Shown here one piece after another: positions 54,206-63,388 of a DNA stretch of 64,000 bases. The DNA comes from Bradyrhizobium sp. CCBAU 051011 (GTDB lineage Bacteria; Pseudomonadota; Alphaproteobacteria; Rhizobiales; Xanthobacteraceae). The position numbers and the translations under genes were made by a program. Positions within the stretch are counted from its first letter, which is position 1, and each line of letters opens with the position of its first letter. The notes under the pieces are model-generated. The model was not told where the DNA came from and searched no databases. It was given only the letters and a program-made list of their open reading frames with translations. The stretch spans positions 6,366,501 to 6,430,500 of the forward strand of contig NZ_CP022222.1 in the NCBI RefSeq assembly GCF_009930815.1, read 5' to 3'.

Positions 54206-54715
54206 ATGCGCCGCCCGCAACGTTTGATCGCAACGGCCGTCCTCATCGCGCTTTCGGGTGCGCTGGCAGGCTGCGGCAGTACGGCCAATTTCGACCCAAG
54301 CGATCTGCTCGACTTCCTTGATACCAAGAAGAAGCTGCCCGGCGACCGCAAGCCGGTGTTCCCCGAGGGCGTGCCGGGCCTCGAGCAGGGCGTGCCGAAG
54401 GATCTCTATCGGGGCGCGCGTCAGCAGGCTGACGACCCGAACGCACAGGCGGCCGCTGCCCCTCCGCCGGCAGAGGAACCAAAATCCAAGCGTGGCGCCA
54501 AGTCCAAGGGCAAGCAGGCTGCCGCCCCCGCTGCCGTGGACCCCGACGCCGCGCCCGAGGAGGACAGCACCGCCGCAGCGCCGCCGGCGCCCAAGCCGGC
54601 CAAGATCGTGCGCAAGCGCACCACCGCGCCGCCGCCCGATCAATCGGCCGCGCCGGCACAATCCCAGCAATCGGCATTCCCGGCCCCGATGCCGAGCGGC
54701 AGTTTCACGCGCTGA
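54206..54715 (+). CDS. Proline/alanine-rich lipoprotein in the bamB position
   Basis: This 169-residue protein has a lipobox (LSGALAGC, Cys near residue 23) and a short ordered region (DPSDLLDFLDTKKKLPGDRKPVFPEGVPG), then a long Pro/Ala/Lys-rich disordered tail. It is too small for the beta-propeller of BamB, whose place between YfgM and der it occupies. It may still be an outer-membrane or cell-wall-associated factor. No family beyond lipoprotein is recognised. Confidence 0.65.
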   Translation: MRRPQRLIATAVLIALSGALAGCGSTANFDPSDLLDFLDTKKKLPGDRKPVFPEGVPGLEQGVPKDLYRGARQQADDPNAQAAAAPPPAEEPKSKRGAKSKGKQAAAPAAVDPDAAPEEDSTAAAPPAPKPAKIVRKRTTAPPPDQSAAPAQSQQSAFPAPMPSGSFTR

Positions 54716-54738
54716 TTTCTTGTTTTCGTTCAATTGAC

Positions 54739-54760
54739 ACGCCCTTCAAAAAAGGGCGTT
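54739..54760 (+). terminator. Terminator between the lipoprotein gene and der
   Basis: ACGCCCTT and AAGGGCGTT form a hairpin around CAAAA, ending in TT. It is a short rho-independent-like terminator, so der probably has its own promoter or partial read-through. Confidence 0.5.
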
Positions 54761-54770
54761 TGGATCATTT

Positions 54771-56153
54771 ATGTCCTTCACGATCGCCATCATTGGCCGG
54801 CCCAATGTGGGTAAGTCGACGCTGTTCAACCGGCTCGTCGGGCAGAAGCTTGCGCTGGTGGATGACGAGCCCGGTGTCACCCGCGACCGCCGCGAGGGCA
54901 GTGCGCGTCTCGGCGACCTCGAATTCACCGTGATCGATACCGCCGGCCTCGACGAGGGCGCCAGGGGCTCGTTGACTGCGCGGATGCAGGAGCAGACCGA
55001 AACCGCCATCGGCCTGGCCGATGCGTTGATGTTCGTGATCGACGCCCGCGCCGGGCTGACGCCGAATGATCGCGCCTTTGCCGATTTCGCCCGCCGCGCC
55101 AACAAGCCGGTGGTGCTGGTCGCCAACAAGAGCGAGGGCAAGCACGGCGAACTCGGCGCGATGGAATCCTATGCGCTGGGGCTCGGCGATCCCATCCAGA
55201 TTTCAGCCGAGCATGGCGAGGGCATGAGCGATCTCTACGACGCGCTCGCCGCGCTGATGCCGGAGCCGGCCGAGGAGCCTGAAGAGTTCGACGACGATGA
55301 CATCATCTCGGACGAGGATCTCGCCCAGCGTCCGATCCGCGTCGCCATCGTCGGCCGCCCCAATGCCGGCAAATCCACGCTGATCAACCATCTGCTCGGC
55401 GAGGAGCGACTGCTGACCAGCGCCGAGGCCGGCACCACGCGCGATTCCATTTCGGTGGAGATCACCTGGCAGGGACGCGATTTCCGCGTGTTCGATACTG
55501 CGGGTTTAAGGCGGCGCTCGCGGATCGAGGAGAAGCTGGAAAAATTGTCGGTGGCGGATGCGCTGCGCGCGGTGCGCTTTGCCGAAGTCGTCGTGATGAT
55601 GATGGACGCGCAGAACCGGTTCGAGGAACAGGATCTGCGCATCGCCGACCTGATCGAGCGCGAGGGGCGGGCGATCGTGCTCGCGGTCAACAAATGGGAT
55701 CTGATGGAGCGCAAGCCTCATCTCATCTCGGCGCTGCGCAGCGATGCCGACCACTGGCTGCCGCAGGTCAAGGGCGCCCCCATCGTCGCGGTGTCCGGCC
55801 TGATGGGCGAGGGCATCGATCGCCTGATGACCGCGATCCAGGACGCCTACGCCGTCTGGAACAAGCGTGTGCCGACGGCCGCGCTCAATCGCTGGTTCGA
55901 GCAGGCCGTCGACGCCAATCCGCCGCCGGCGGTGTCGGGCCGCCGGCTGAAGCTGAACTACATCACCCAGACCAAGGGGCGTCCGCCGAGTTTCGTGCTG
56001 TTCTGTTCGCGCGCGGATGCGGTGCCGCAATCCTACTTGCGCTATCTCACCAACAGCCTGCGCGAAGCCTTTGATCTGCCGGGCACGCCGATCCGGATCA
56101 CGCTGCGCGAAAAGGCCAATCCGTTCGCCCACAAGCGCAAGCGGCCATCATGA
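54771..56153 (+). CDS. der: Ribosome-associated GTPase Der
   Basis: This 460-residue protein has two tandem GTPase domains, each with its own G1 loop (GRPNVGKST at 9-17 and GRPNAGKST near 197-205) and DTAGL. A C-terminal KH-like domain with [11 protein letters not shown] completes it. Der helps assemble the 50S subunit and is essential in most bacteria. It overlaps the MFS gene by 4 bases. Confidence 0.95.
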   Translation: MSFTIAIIGRPNVGKSTLFNRLVGQKLALVDDEPGVTRDRREGSARLGDLEFTVIDTAGLDEGARGSLTARMQEQTETAIGLADALMFVIDARAGLTPNDRAFADFARRANKPVVLVANKSEGKHGELGAMESYALGLGDPIQISAEHGEGMSDLYDALAALMPEPAEEPEEFDDDDIISDEDLAQRPIRVAIVGRPNAGKSTLINHLLGEERLLTSAEAGTTRDSISVEITWQGRDFRVFDTAGLRRRSRIEEKLEKLSVADALRAVRFAEVVVMMMDAQNRFEEQDLRIADLIEREGRAIVLAVNKWDLMERKPHLISALRSDADHWLPQVKGAPIVAVSGLMGEGIDRLMTAIQDAYAVWNKRVPTAALNRWFEQAVDANPPPAVSGRRLKLNYITQTKGRPPSFVLFCSRADAVPQSYLRYLTNSLREAFDLPGTPIRITLREKANPFAHKRKRPS

Positions 56154-57391
56154 GCGAACAGGCGTCCACCGCTGTTGCCGACGACAGGCCGCCGGTACGC
56201 AGTGGCGCGGCGGCCTTCATCTTCGTCACCATCCTGCTCGACATGCTCGCGCTCGGCCTGATCCTGCCGATCCTGCCCAAGCTAGTGGAAAGTTTCGTCG
56301 ACAACGATACCGCAACCGCTGCGCGGATCTTCGGGCTGTTCGGCACCGCCTGGGCGTTGATGCAATTCCTGTTCTCGCCGATCCTCGGCGCGCTCTCGGA
56401 CCGCTTCGGCCGGCGGCCGGTGGTGCTGCTGTCGAATTTCGGGCTGGCGCTGGATTATGTGCTGATGGCGCTGGCGCCGTCGCTTGTGTGGCTGTTCATC
56501 GGCCGGGTGATATCGGGCATCACCTCCGCGAGCATCTCCACGGCCTTTGCTTACATCGCCGACGTGACGCCGCCGGAGCGGCGCGCCGCGGTGTTCGGCA
56601 AGATCGGAGCGGCGTTCGGCGCCGGCTTCATTCTCGGTCCCGCCGTCGGCGGCCTGCTCGGCGGCATGGACCCGCGCCTGCCGTTCTGGATCGCGGCCGG
56701 CTTAAGCTTTGCGAACACGCTTTACGGCTGGCTGATCCTGCCCGAGTCGCTGCCGCCGGAACGGCGCGCTCCGTTTCGCTGGAAAAGCGCCAGTCCGATC
56801 GGCGCACTGCATCTGTTGCGCTCGAACCGGATTCTCGCAGGCCTGTCGCTGGCAAATTTCTTCGGGCAAGTCGCGCATGTGGTGCTGCCGTCGACGTTCG
56901 TGCTCTACGCGACCTATCGCTATGGCTGGGATACGAAGACGGTTGGCCTTACGCTGGCGTTGGTCGGCATCTGCGCCATGGTGGTGCAGGGCGCGGGCGT
57001 CGGGCCGATCGTGTCACGCCTTGGCGAGCGCCGGGCGCTGCTACTCGGGCTTGCCAGCGGCGCGCTGGGATTCTTCATCTATGGCGCGGCGCCGACCGGG
57101 CCATTGTTCTGGGTCGGCATTCCCGTAATGGCGCTGTGGGGGGTGGCGGGTGCGGCGATCCAGGCGCTGACGACGCAACTCGTTACACCGGATCAGCAAG
57201 GCCAGTTGCAGGGCGCGACCAACAGCGTCAACAGCATCGCCCAGATGGCGGGACCATTTCTGTTCACGCTGACATTTGCCTATTTTATCAGCGATCAAGC
57301 GCCGGCGAAAATGCCGGGCGCGCCGTTTCTTTTGGCGGCGGCGTTGCTGGCGCTTGCGCTGGCGATCGCGTGGCGGACGCTGAAAAGGTAG
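56150..57391 (+). CDS. MFS drug-exporter-like (TCR/Tet) protein
   Basis: This 413-residue protein has about 12 helices and fits the TCR/Tet group of [23 protein letters not shown] near residue 25, [16 protein letters not shown] (motif A) near 79, and [19 protein letters not shown]. It probably exports a drug or metabolite. It overlaps der by 4 bases (ATGA), which suggests co-translation. Confidence 0.85.
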   Translation: MSEQASTAVADDRPPVRSGAAAFIFVTILLDMLALGLILPILPKLVESFVDNDTATAARIFGLFGTAWALMQFLFSPILGALSDRFGRRPVVLLSNFGLALDYVLMALAPSLVWLFIGRVISGITSASISTAFAYIADVTPPERRAAVFGKIGAAFGAGFILGPAVGGLLGGMDPRLPFWIAAGLSFANTLYGWLILPESLPPERRAPFRWKSASPIGALHLLRSNRILAGLSLANFFGQVAHVVLPSTFVLYATYRYGWDTKTVGLTLALVGICAMVVQGAGVGPIVSRLGERRALLLGLASGALGFFIYGAAPTGPLFWVGIPVMALWGVAGAAIQALTTQLVTPDQQGQLQGATNSVNSIAQMAGPFLFTLTFAYFISDQAPAKMPGAPFLLAAALLALALAIAWRTLKR

Positions 57392-57482
57392 GGTGGGCAA
57401 AGCGAAGCGTGCCCACCATTCGCGACGTGCATTCGGAGCGAGATGGTGGGCACGGCGCTTGCGCGCCTTTGCCCACCCTACG
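57389..57482. repeat. Imperfect palindrome at the end of the MFS gene
   Basis: TAGGGTGGGCAAAG at the MFS stop pairs with CTTTGCCCACCCTA at the other end, with inner arms GTGCCCACCAT and ATGGTGGGCAC. The element lies between converging genes and could end both transcripts. It even supplies the MFS stop codon. Confidence 0.75.
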
Positions 57483-57497
57483 CGATCTGTTACGCCG

Positions 57498-58724
57498 TTA
57501 CTTCTTCACCAGCGGGCAATCGCTGGCTTCGAGCGGCTTGGCGGCATCCTCTGGCGAGATCATGGCGATCTGCTTGTAATAATCCCACGGTCCCTTCGAC
57601 TCTTCCGGCTTCTTCACTTCGAACAGATAAGCCGGAATGAGGCGGCGGCCGTCGGCGCGCAGCGGGCCCTTGCCGAACAGCGGATCGTCGGTCGGTAGCT
57701 CCTTCATCTTGGCGACGACCTTGGCGCCGTCACGCGGATTGCTGCCGAGCGCGTCCATCGCCTTCAGGTAATGCAGGATCTCCGCATAGAGGCCGGCGAC
57801 GGTCATCGAGGGCATCGCGCCCTTCGGCGAGAGCTTCTGGAAGCGCTTCGACCATTCGCGGGTGTTGTCGTTGAGATCCCAGTAGAAGGATTCCGTAAAC
57901 GTCAGGCCTTGCGCGGTCTTCAGGCCGAGCGCATGCACGTCGTTGATGAAGAGCAGCAGTGCGGCGAGTTTCTGACCACCCTGGACGATGCCGAACTCGG
58001 CCGCCTGCTTGATCGAGTTGGTGGTATCGCCGCCGGCATTGGCAAGGCCGATGACCTTGGCCTTCGAGGACTGCGCCTGCAGCAGGAAGGAGGAGAAGTC
58101 GGAGGTGTTGAGCGGATGTCTGACGGTGCCCAAAACCTTGCCGCCGGTCTGGGTGACCACGTTGCCGGTGTCGCGCTCCAGCGCATGGCCGAAGGCGTAG
58201 TCGGCGGTGAGGAAGAACCAGGTGTCGCCGCCGGCCTTGGTCAGCGCCTTGCCGGTGCCGTTGGCGAGCATGTAGGTGTCGTAGGTGAAAGAGATGGTGT
58301 TGGGATTGCAGGCCTTGCCTGTGAGGTCGGCGGTGGCGGCGCCCGAGTTGAGCAGCACCGAGTTCTTTTCCTTCACCAGATTGCTCACGGCGAGCGCAAC
58401 GCCGGAGTTCGGCGTATCCGCGACCGCGTCCACCTTGTCGGCGTCGATCCACTGCCGCGCGATGTTGACGCCGATATCGGGCTTGTTCTGATGGTCACCG
58501 CTGACGACATCGATCTTCCAGCCCTTCTTCAACAGGCCGGAATCCTCGACCGCCATCTTGACCGCAACCACCGAATTGGGGCCGCCGATGTCGGCATAGA
58601 GGCTCGACATGTCGTTGAGCACGCCGATCTTGACGGTCTTGTCCTGGGCCAGTGCTGGCGTTGCGAGGGTAAGGGCGGCAAGCGCCACGGAGGCGGCGAA
58701 GCGCCGCGCAGTTCTAGTCGTCAT
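57498..58724 (-). CDS. Orphan LivK-like substrate-binding protein
   Basis: This 408-residue protein is a close paralogue of LivK (39511-40731): the cores DKTVKIGVLNDMSSLYADIGG, KGWKIDVVSGDHQNKPDI and AFGHALERDT are nearly the same. It has a signal peptide (about 1-26). No permease or ATPase gene is adjacent, so it probably uses the LivFGHM transporter, widening its range. Start at 58724, the signal peptide start. Confidence 0.85.
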   Translation of the reverse strand: MTTRTARRFAASVALAALTLATPALAQDKTVKIGVLNDMSSLYADIGGPNSVVAVKMAVEDSGLLKKGWKIDVVSGDHQNKPDIGVNIARQWIDADKVDAVADTPNSGVALAVSNLVKEKNSVLLNSGAATADLTGKACNPNTISFTYDTYMLANGTGKALTKAGGDTWFFLTADYAFGHALERDTGNVVTQTGGKVLGTVRHPLNTSDFSSFLLQAQSSKAKVIGLANAGGDTTNSIKQAAEFGIVQGGQKLAALLLFINDVHALGLKTAQGLTFTESFYWDLNDNTREWSKRFQKLSPKGAMPSMTVAGLYAEILHYLKAMDALGSNPRDGAKVVAKMKELPTDDPLFGKGPLRADGRRLIPAYLFEVKKPEESKGPWDYYKQIAMISPEDAAKPLEASDCPLVKK

Positions 58725-58820
58725 GATACTCCTCCTCCAGAAATGGTTGTTCGCCGGCTCTCTTCTCGGAACCTGCCAGCGCTTTTGCGATAGTCCTTCT
58801 CGAAAGCGCGGGCAATGCAT

Positions 58821-59954
58821 CTATCGTAGCGCGTCCGAGGTCAGCTTGAACTTCTGGATCCGCTTTCCGGTGTCGACCTCGGCTGTATAGACATTGCCCT
58901 TGGCATCCACGGCCATGGCGTGAACCCAGTGGAACTGCCCGGCATTGCGGCCGCTGCGGCCAAAACTGCCGACTACGGTACCATCATCCCGTTTGAGCAC
59001 CCGGATTTCATTATTCTCGCCGTCGGCGCTCAGCAGATAGGTCTGCTTCGGGTCGGGCCAGATCGCGATATCCCACACGGCGCCGTTGCCGCGCGTGTTC
59101 TTTTCGTAAAACCATTCCTTAACGAAGGTTCCATCTTTCCTGAAAACCTGGATACGGTTGTTCATGCGATCGCAGACATAGAGCAACCCGTCATTGGCGA
59201 GCTTCACGCAATGCACGGGGTTGGCGAATTGCTGCGGGGCCGGTCCATTGGGATCGTAGGGCGGCTGTTTTTCATCGCTCGGCGGTTTGCCGTAGGCGCC
59301 CCAGTGCCGCTTGTAGGCACCGGTGGTGGCGTCGAACACGATGACGCGGCGGTTGCCGTAACCGTCCGCGACGAAGATTTCGTTGGCGTCCTTGTCGACC
59401 GCGGTCTCGGCGGGCTTGCCAAGCTGCGTCGTGTCGCCAGAACCCTTGCTCGGTGCGATCTTGCCGATCTGCATCACGAACTTGCCGTCGAGCGTGAATT
59501 TCAGGATCGCATTGTCATTGTCGGCATTGCCGCCGATCCACACGAAACCTTTCTCGTCCACTTCGATGCCGTGCTCGCGGCCGACCCATTCGTAGCCCTC
59601 GCCGGGGCCGCCCCAGGAGCGCAAGAGATTGCCGTCGGCATCGAACTCCAGCACCGGCGGAGCGGAGACGCAGCATTTGGAACGGGGCGGGTTCAGCGCC
59701 GCGCCCTTTTCGTCGTCGGTCAGCGAGCGCGGACGGTGAATGACCCAGATGTGGCCTTGCGAGTCGACAGTGATGCCGCCGACCTCGCCGAGGATCCAGT
59801 TGTTCGGCAGCGGTTTTGGCCAGGACGCATCGACGGCGAAGGTCGGGATGTCGGCGGCGTGTGAGGATGCGGGTGCTATCAGAATTGCGGCGGCGAAGCA
59901 GGCGGAAATGGCTTTGGAAAGATAGTGGCGGGCGCGATTACGCGTTGGCGTCAT
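58821..59954 (-). CDS. Secreted NHL-repeat beta-propeller protein
   Basis: This 377-residue protein has a signal peptide (about 1-34) and six or so NHL-type repeats (GGITVDSQGHIWVIHR, HGIEVDEKGFVWIGG, ETAVDKDANEIFVADGYGNRRV, VHCVKLANDGLLYVCDRMNNRIQVF), like peptidyl-glycine alpha-amidating lyase propellers. Its role is unknown; it could bind a ligand or metal. It sits beside an orphan LivK-like gene on the same strand. Confidence 0.75.
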   Translation of the reverse strand: MTPTRNRARHYLSKAISACFAAAILIAPASSHAADIPTFAVDASWPKPLPNNWILGEVGGITVDSQGHIWVIHRPRSLTDDEKGAALNPPRSKCCVSAPPVLEFDADGNLLRSWGGPGEGYEWVGREHGIEVDEKGFVWIGGNADNDNAILKFTLDGKFVMQIGKIAPSKGSGDTTQLGKPAETAVDKDANEIFVADGYGNRRVIVFDATTGAYKRHWGAYGKPPSDEKQPPYDPNGPAPQQFANPVHCVKLANDGLLYVCDRMNNRIQVFRKDGTFVKEWFYEKNTRGNGAVWDIAIWPDPKQTYLLSADGENNEIRVLKRDDGTVVGSFGRSGRNAGQFHWVHAMAVDAKGNVYTAEVDTGKRIQKFKLTSDALR

Positions 59955-60060
59955 AGGTGCCTCCCGATGATTTTCTTGGCGGGTTGTCCCGCTTGAGAAT
60001 GCAGTCAATCGTGGGCAGGCGACCGAGTCAATCATTGTCACCGTCATTGCGAGGTCACCG

Positions 60061-60137
60061 TCATTGCGAGCGCAGCGAAGCAACCCATGTCTCGACAAGC
60101 GGCATGATGGATTGCTTCGCTGCGCTCGCAATGACGG
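60061..60137. repeat. ATTGCGAGCGAAGCGAAGCAAT palindromic element, copy 2
   Basis: TCATTGCGAGCGCAGCGAAG pairs with CTTCGCTGCGCTCGCAATGA. It is the same element as 13389-13467. It lies between the NHL gene's start region and the SDR gene. Confidence 0.75.
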
Positions 60138-60153
60138 AAGAGCGCGCGAGAGT

Positions 60154-60894
60154 TCACTCCGGTGCGCGGAAGCTCATCAACTTATGCGTCTTGTAGTCGT
60201 AGAGCTTGCCGGTCTCGTCCCACTCCGGCGCGCACATCGGCACGATGAACTCCGCGGCCTGCTCCGGCGTATCCAGCGTCATCGGGTCTTCGCCGGGAAA
60301 TATGCTGGCGCGCATGCGGGTGCGGATCGGGCCGGGGCTGAACAGGTTGACGCGCAGCTTCGTGCTCACGGTCTCATTGGCCCAGGAGCGCACCAGCGTA
60401 TCCAATGCGGCTTTCGAGGCGGCGTAGGGACCTTGGTAGGCGTTGGCCTTGCTGGCCGCGCCCGAGGTCACGAACACGGCGCGGCCGGCGTCCGAGACCC
60501 GGAGCAGCGGATCCATGCAGCGGATGAGCTGGAAGTTCGCGGTGACGTTCACCGCGATCACATCGTTCCAGGGTTTCAGTTCGATATGCCCGAGCGGCGA
60601 GGAGGGGCCGGCGATACCGGCGTTGCCGACGAGAATGTCGAGCTTGCCGTGGCGTTCATGCAGTGCCGCGCCAAGCCGCGCGATGCCGTCGAAATCGGTG
60701 AGGTTGAGCGGCACCAGCGTGGCGCTGCCGCCGTCTTTGCGGATCTCGTCGTCGAGTTCCTCAAGCCCGCCTTGCGTGCGTGCGATGGCAACGATGTGCG
60801 CGCCGGCACGGGCGAGCGCGCGGGCCGTGGCATAGCCGATGCCGCGTGAGGCGCCCGTGACGAGTGCGATCCGGGAGGCGAGGGGTTTGGTCAT
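60154..60894 (-). CDS. Short-chain dehydrogenase/reductase
   Basis: This 246-residue SDR has TGASRGIGYATA (14-25), the NAGIAG loop near 90, a catalytic YAASK and the usual LFSPGPIRT tail. It is a classical NAD(P)H-dependent oxidoreductase of unknown substrate. It lies next to purF in an order that looks conserved in relatives. Confidence 0.85.
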   Translation of the reverse strand: MTKPLASRIALVTGASRGIGYATARALARAGAHIVAIARTQGGLEELDDEIRKDGGSATLVPLNLTDFDGIARLGAALHERHGKLDILVGNAGIAGPSSPLGHIELKPWNDVIAVNVTANFQLIRCMDPLLRVSDAGRAVFVTSGAASKANAYQGPYAASKAALDTLVRSWANETVSTKLRVNLFSPGPIRTRMRASIFPGEDPMTLDTPEQAAEFIVPMCAPEWDETGKLYDYKTHKLMSFRAPE

Positions 60895-60907
60895 GATCTA
60901 AGCCTTC

Positions 60908-61020
60908 GTCATGCCCGGGCAGAAGCACGAAGTGCGTCTTCGTGCCAGACGTCCCGGGCATCCACGTCTTCGGCGGGGTATTACAGACGTAGATGGCCGG
61001 GACAAGCCCGGCCATGACGG
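60908..61020. repeat. Extragenic palindrome between the SDR and purF
   Basis: GTCATGCCCGGGC at the left end pairs with GCCCGGCCATGAC at the right end, with further internal complementarity (AAGCACGAAG/CTTCGTGC). It separates purF from the SDR gene and may serve as the purF terminator. Confidence 0.65.
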
Positions 61021-61054
61021 AAAATTACCGGTTTATTGGCCGCAAACGCGGCCG

Positions 61055-62569
61055 TTAGCTTGCCTCCGCCAGCAGCGACAATTGCCGGGGCTGCGGCTCG
61101 ACCTGGGTCTGGTCGGTGAGGTGGGTCGGGTAGGCGCCAGTGAAGCAGTGGTCGGAGAATTTTGGATTGGCGGGATCGCGGCCCGGTTCGCCCATGGCGC
61201 GGTACATGCCGTCGATCGACAGGAACGCTAGCGAATCCGCGCCGATGATCTCGCGCATCTCTTCCAGCGAGTGGGTCGCGGCGAGCAGGCCGCCGCGGTC
61301 CGGCAGATCGATGCCATAATAATCGGGATAGAGGATCGGTGGCGAAGCGAGACGGAAATGCACCTCGCGCGCGCCGGCGTCGCGCATCATGCGCACGATC
61401 TTTTTCGAGGTGGTGCCGCGCACCAGCGAATCGTCGATCAGGATGATGCGCTTGCCTTCGATCGCGGCGCGGTTGGCGGAATGCTTCATGCGCACGCCGA
61501 GCTCGCGAACGCTCTGGGTCGGCTGGATGAAGGTGCGGCCGACGTAGTGGTTGCGGATGATGCCGAGTTCGAAGGGGACGCCCGAATACTGGCTGTAACC
61601 GACGGCGGCGGGCACGCCGGAGTCGGGCACCGGCACCACGACGTCGACATCGGGATGGCTTTCGCGTGCGAGCTGTGCACCGAAGGCTTTGCGAACGTCA
61701 TATACCGAGCGGCCGCCGACGATGGAATCCGGCCGTGAGAAATAGATGTACTCGAAGATGCAGGGCCGCGGCGGCTTCGGCGGGAACGGTTTGTGGCTGT
61801 TGGCGCCGGTCTCGTCGAACACGATGATCTCGCCGGGCTCGATGTCGCGGACATATTTGGCGCCGATCATGTCGAGCGCACAGGTTTCCGAGGTCAGGAT
61901 CGGACGGCCGTCGAGATCGCCGAGCACCAGCGGCCGGATGCCGAGCGGATCGCGTGCGCCGATCAGCTTCTTGTTGGTCAGCGCGACCAGCGCGTAAGCG
62001 CCTTCGATCGCGCGCAGCGACTCGATGAAGCGGTCGATGAAACGGCTGCGCTTGGATTGCGCCACCAGATGCAGGATGACTTCGGTATCGGTGGTCGACT
62101 GCATCATCGCGCCGCCCTTCACCAGCTCGCGGCGCAGCGTCAGGCCGTTGGTGAGGTTGCCGTTATGGCCGACCGCGAAACCGCCGGCATTGAGCTCGGC
62201 AAACAGCGGCTGCACGTTGCGCAGGATAGTGGCGCCGGTGGTGGAGTAGCGGACATGGCCGACTGCCATGCTGCCGGGCAGGCGCTCGATCACCTCGCGG
62301 CGGGAGAAGGTATCGCCGACGAGACCGAGCCGGCGTTCAGAATGGAAGCGGCTGCCGTCGAAAGAGACAATGCCGGCGGCTTCCTGGCCGCGATGCTGGA
62401 GAGCGTGTAGTCCGAGCGCCGTGATGGCGGCGGCCTCGGGGTGGCCGAAAATGCCGAACACGCCGCATTCTTCGCGTAGCGTGTCGCCTTCGAGATCGTC
62501 CTGCAACTCGATGCCGTGATTCAGGTCGAGTTGGCCGGCGGGATCGGAAGGGTTTTGCATCGCGTCCAT
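61055..62569 (-). CDS. purF: Amidophosphoribosyltransferase
   Basis: This 504-residue enzyme makes phosphoribosylamine, the first step of purine synthesis. After a propeptide of about 34 residues, Cys35 in EECGVFG becomes the N-terminal nucleophile of the glutaminase. GHVRYSTTG, HNGNLTN and the PRPP motif IILIDDSLVRGTTS near residue 375 are visible. The ATG at 62569 is chosen because the upstream extension is not family-like; 62560 is an alternative. Confidence 0.95.
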   Translation of the reverse strand: MDAMQNPSDPAGQLDLNHGIELQDDLEGDTLREECGVFGIFGHPEAAAITALGLHALQHRGQEAAGIVSFDGSRFHSERRLGLVGDTFSRREVIERLPGSMAVGHVRYSTTGATILRNVQPLFAELNAGGFAVGHNGNLTNGLTLRRELVKGGAMMQSTTDTEVILHLVAQSKRSRFIDRFIESLRAIEGAYALVALTNKKLIGARDPLGIRPLVLGDLDGRPILTSETCALDMIGAKYVRDIEPGEIIVFDETGANSHKPFPPKPPRPCIFEYIYFSRPDSIVGGRSVYDVRKAFGAQLARESHPDVDVVVPVPDSGVPAAVGYSQYSGVPFELGIIRNHYVGRTFIQPTQSVRELGVRMKHSANRAAIEGKRIILIDDSLVRGTTSKKIVRMMRDAGAREVHFRLASPPILYPDYYGIDLPDRGGLLAATHSLEEMREIIGADSLAFLSIDGMYRAMGEPGRDPANPKFSDHCFTGAYPTHLTDQTQVEPQPRQLSLLAEAS

Positions 62570-62591
62570 CGCCTCTCTATCTTGGCCAGAA

Positions 62592-63221
62592 TTAGCGGCC
62601 CGTGGATTTCTCGATCTGCTTTTTAAGGCTGTCACGGGCAGGTTTACTGTAGCCATCGCCGGACCCAGGGGCTGCCTGGTCGGCGTCAGTTTGGTCGTCT
62701 TCCGGTTTATTCTTCTTGAATCGTTTTAAGATGGTGTTCTCGGGGTCATCCGGCAAGAGCGACATTAACCAATCCCCGGTTCCCTGCAGGACGACCCGGG
62801 ATTTTGCACCGGTGATCCAGTCCGGCCGCTGCTTGTCCGGGACCAGCCAACTAAAGAACAGGAAAGCGACCACCACGATCAGGAGGCCGCGGCCGAGGCC
62901 GAACAGGAATCCGAGCGTGCGATCCAGCGCGCCGATCCGGGAATCCAGGATCATGTCCGAGATTCGCACCGTGATGACGGAGACCACGATCAGGGTGCCG
63001 ATGAAGGTGCCGGCCACGACCACCACGGTCGCGATCGTATCGCTGCCGAAATAGGCCTTGGCGGACGGCATCAGCTTCGAGAAGGCATACAGTGTCACCA
63101 GCGCCGCCGCGCCCCAGGCCGCGATCGACAGGATTTCGCGCATGAAGCCGCGCACCATGGCGAGCAGGCCCGAAATCAGCATCACACCGAGCAGGACGAG
63201 ATCGAGTATCGTTACGGGCAT
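62592..63221 (-). CDS. cvpA: CvpA-family membrane protein
   Basis: This 209-residue protein has an N-terminal membrane domain with about four helices (LVLLGVMLISGLLAMVRGFMRE near the start) and a charged C-terminal tail. It matches CvpA, long known from its effect on colicin V production and usually found next to purF. It is 22 bases upstream of purF on the same strand. Confidence 0.9.
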   Translation of the reverse strand: MPVTILDLVLLGVMLISGLLAMVRGFMREILSIAAWGAAALVTLYAFSKLMPSAKAYFGSDTIATVVVVAGTFIGTLIVVSVITVRISDMILDSRIGALDRTLGFLFGLGRGLLIVVVAFLFFSWLVPDKQRPDWITGAKSRVVLQGTGDWLMSLLPDDPENTILKRFKKNKPEDDQTDADQAAPGSGDGYSKPARDSLKKQIEKSTGR

Positions 63222-63388
63222 CGGCTGGTCAGGTCCGCTCGTCAGTTCTCAAAGCAGCGAATCGGCGGGTCAGGGCTCCCCCCAAGTGAGGGGCAGACGG
63301 CGCATCCCGCAAGGCCGGATATCGTGCCATCCCGGTCCGCCTTTCGCGCGCGTTGTATAGCGGCGAGGGCGGGGCGCGTCACGCCGCT
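63222..63388. other. Gap between cvpA and radA
   Basis: This 167-base gap between radA and cvpA has no convincing gene. It must contain the promoter for cvpA-purF unless they are read through from radA. I see no clear elements. Confidence 0.4.

Noticed and set aside
57389..57482. Insertion sequence remnant after the MFS gene
   Set aside because: No transposase-like coding is present; it is a simple palindrome between converging genes.
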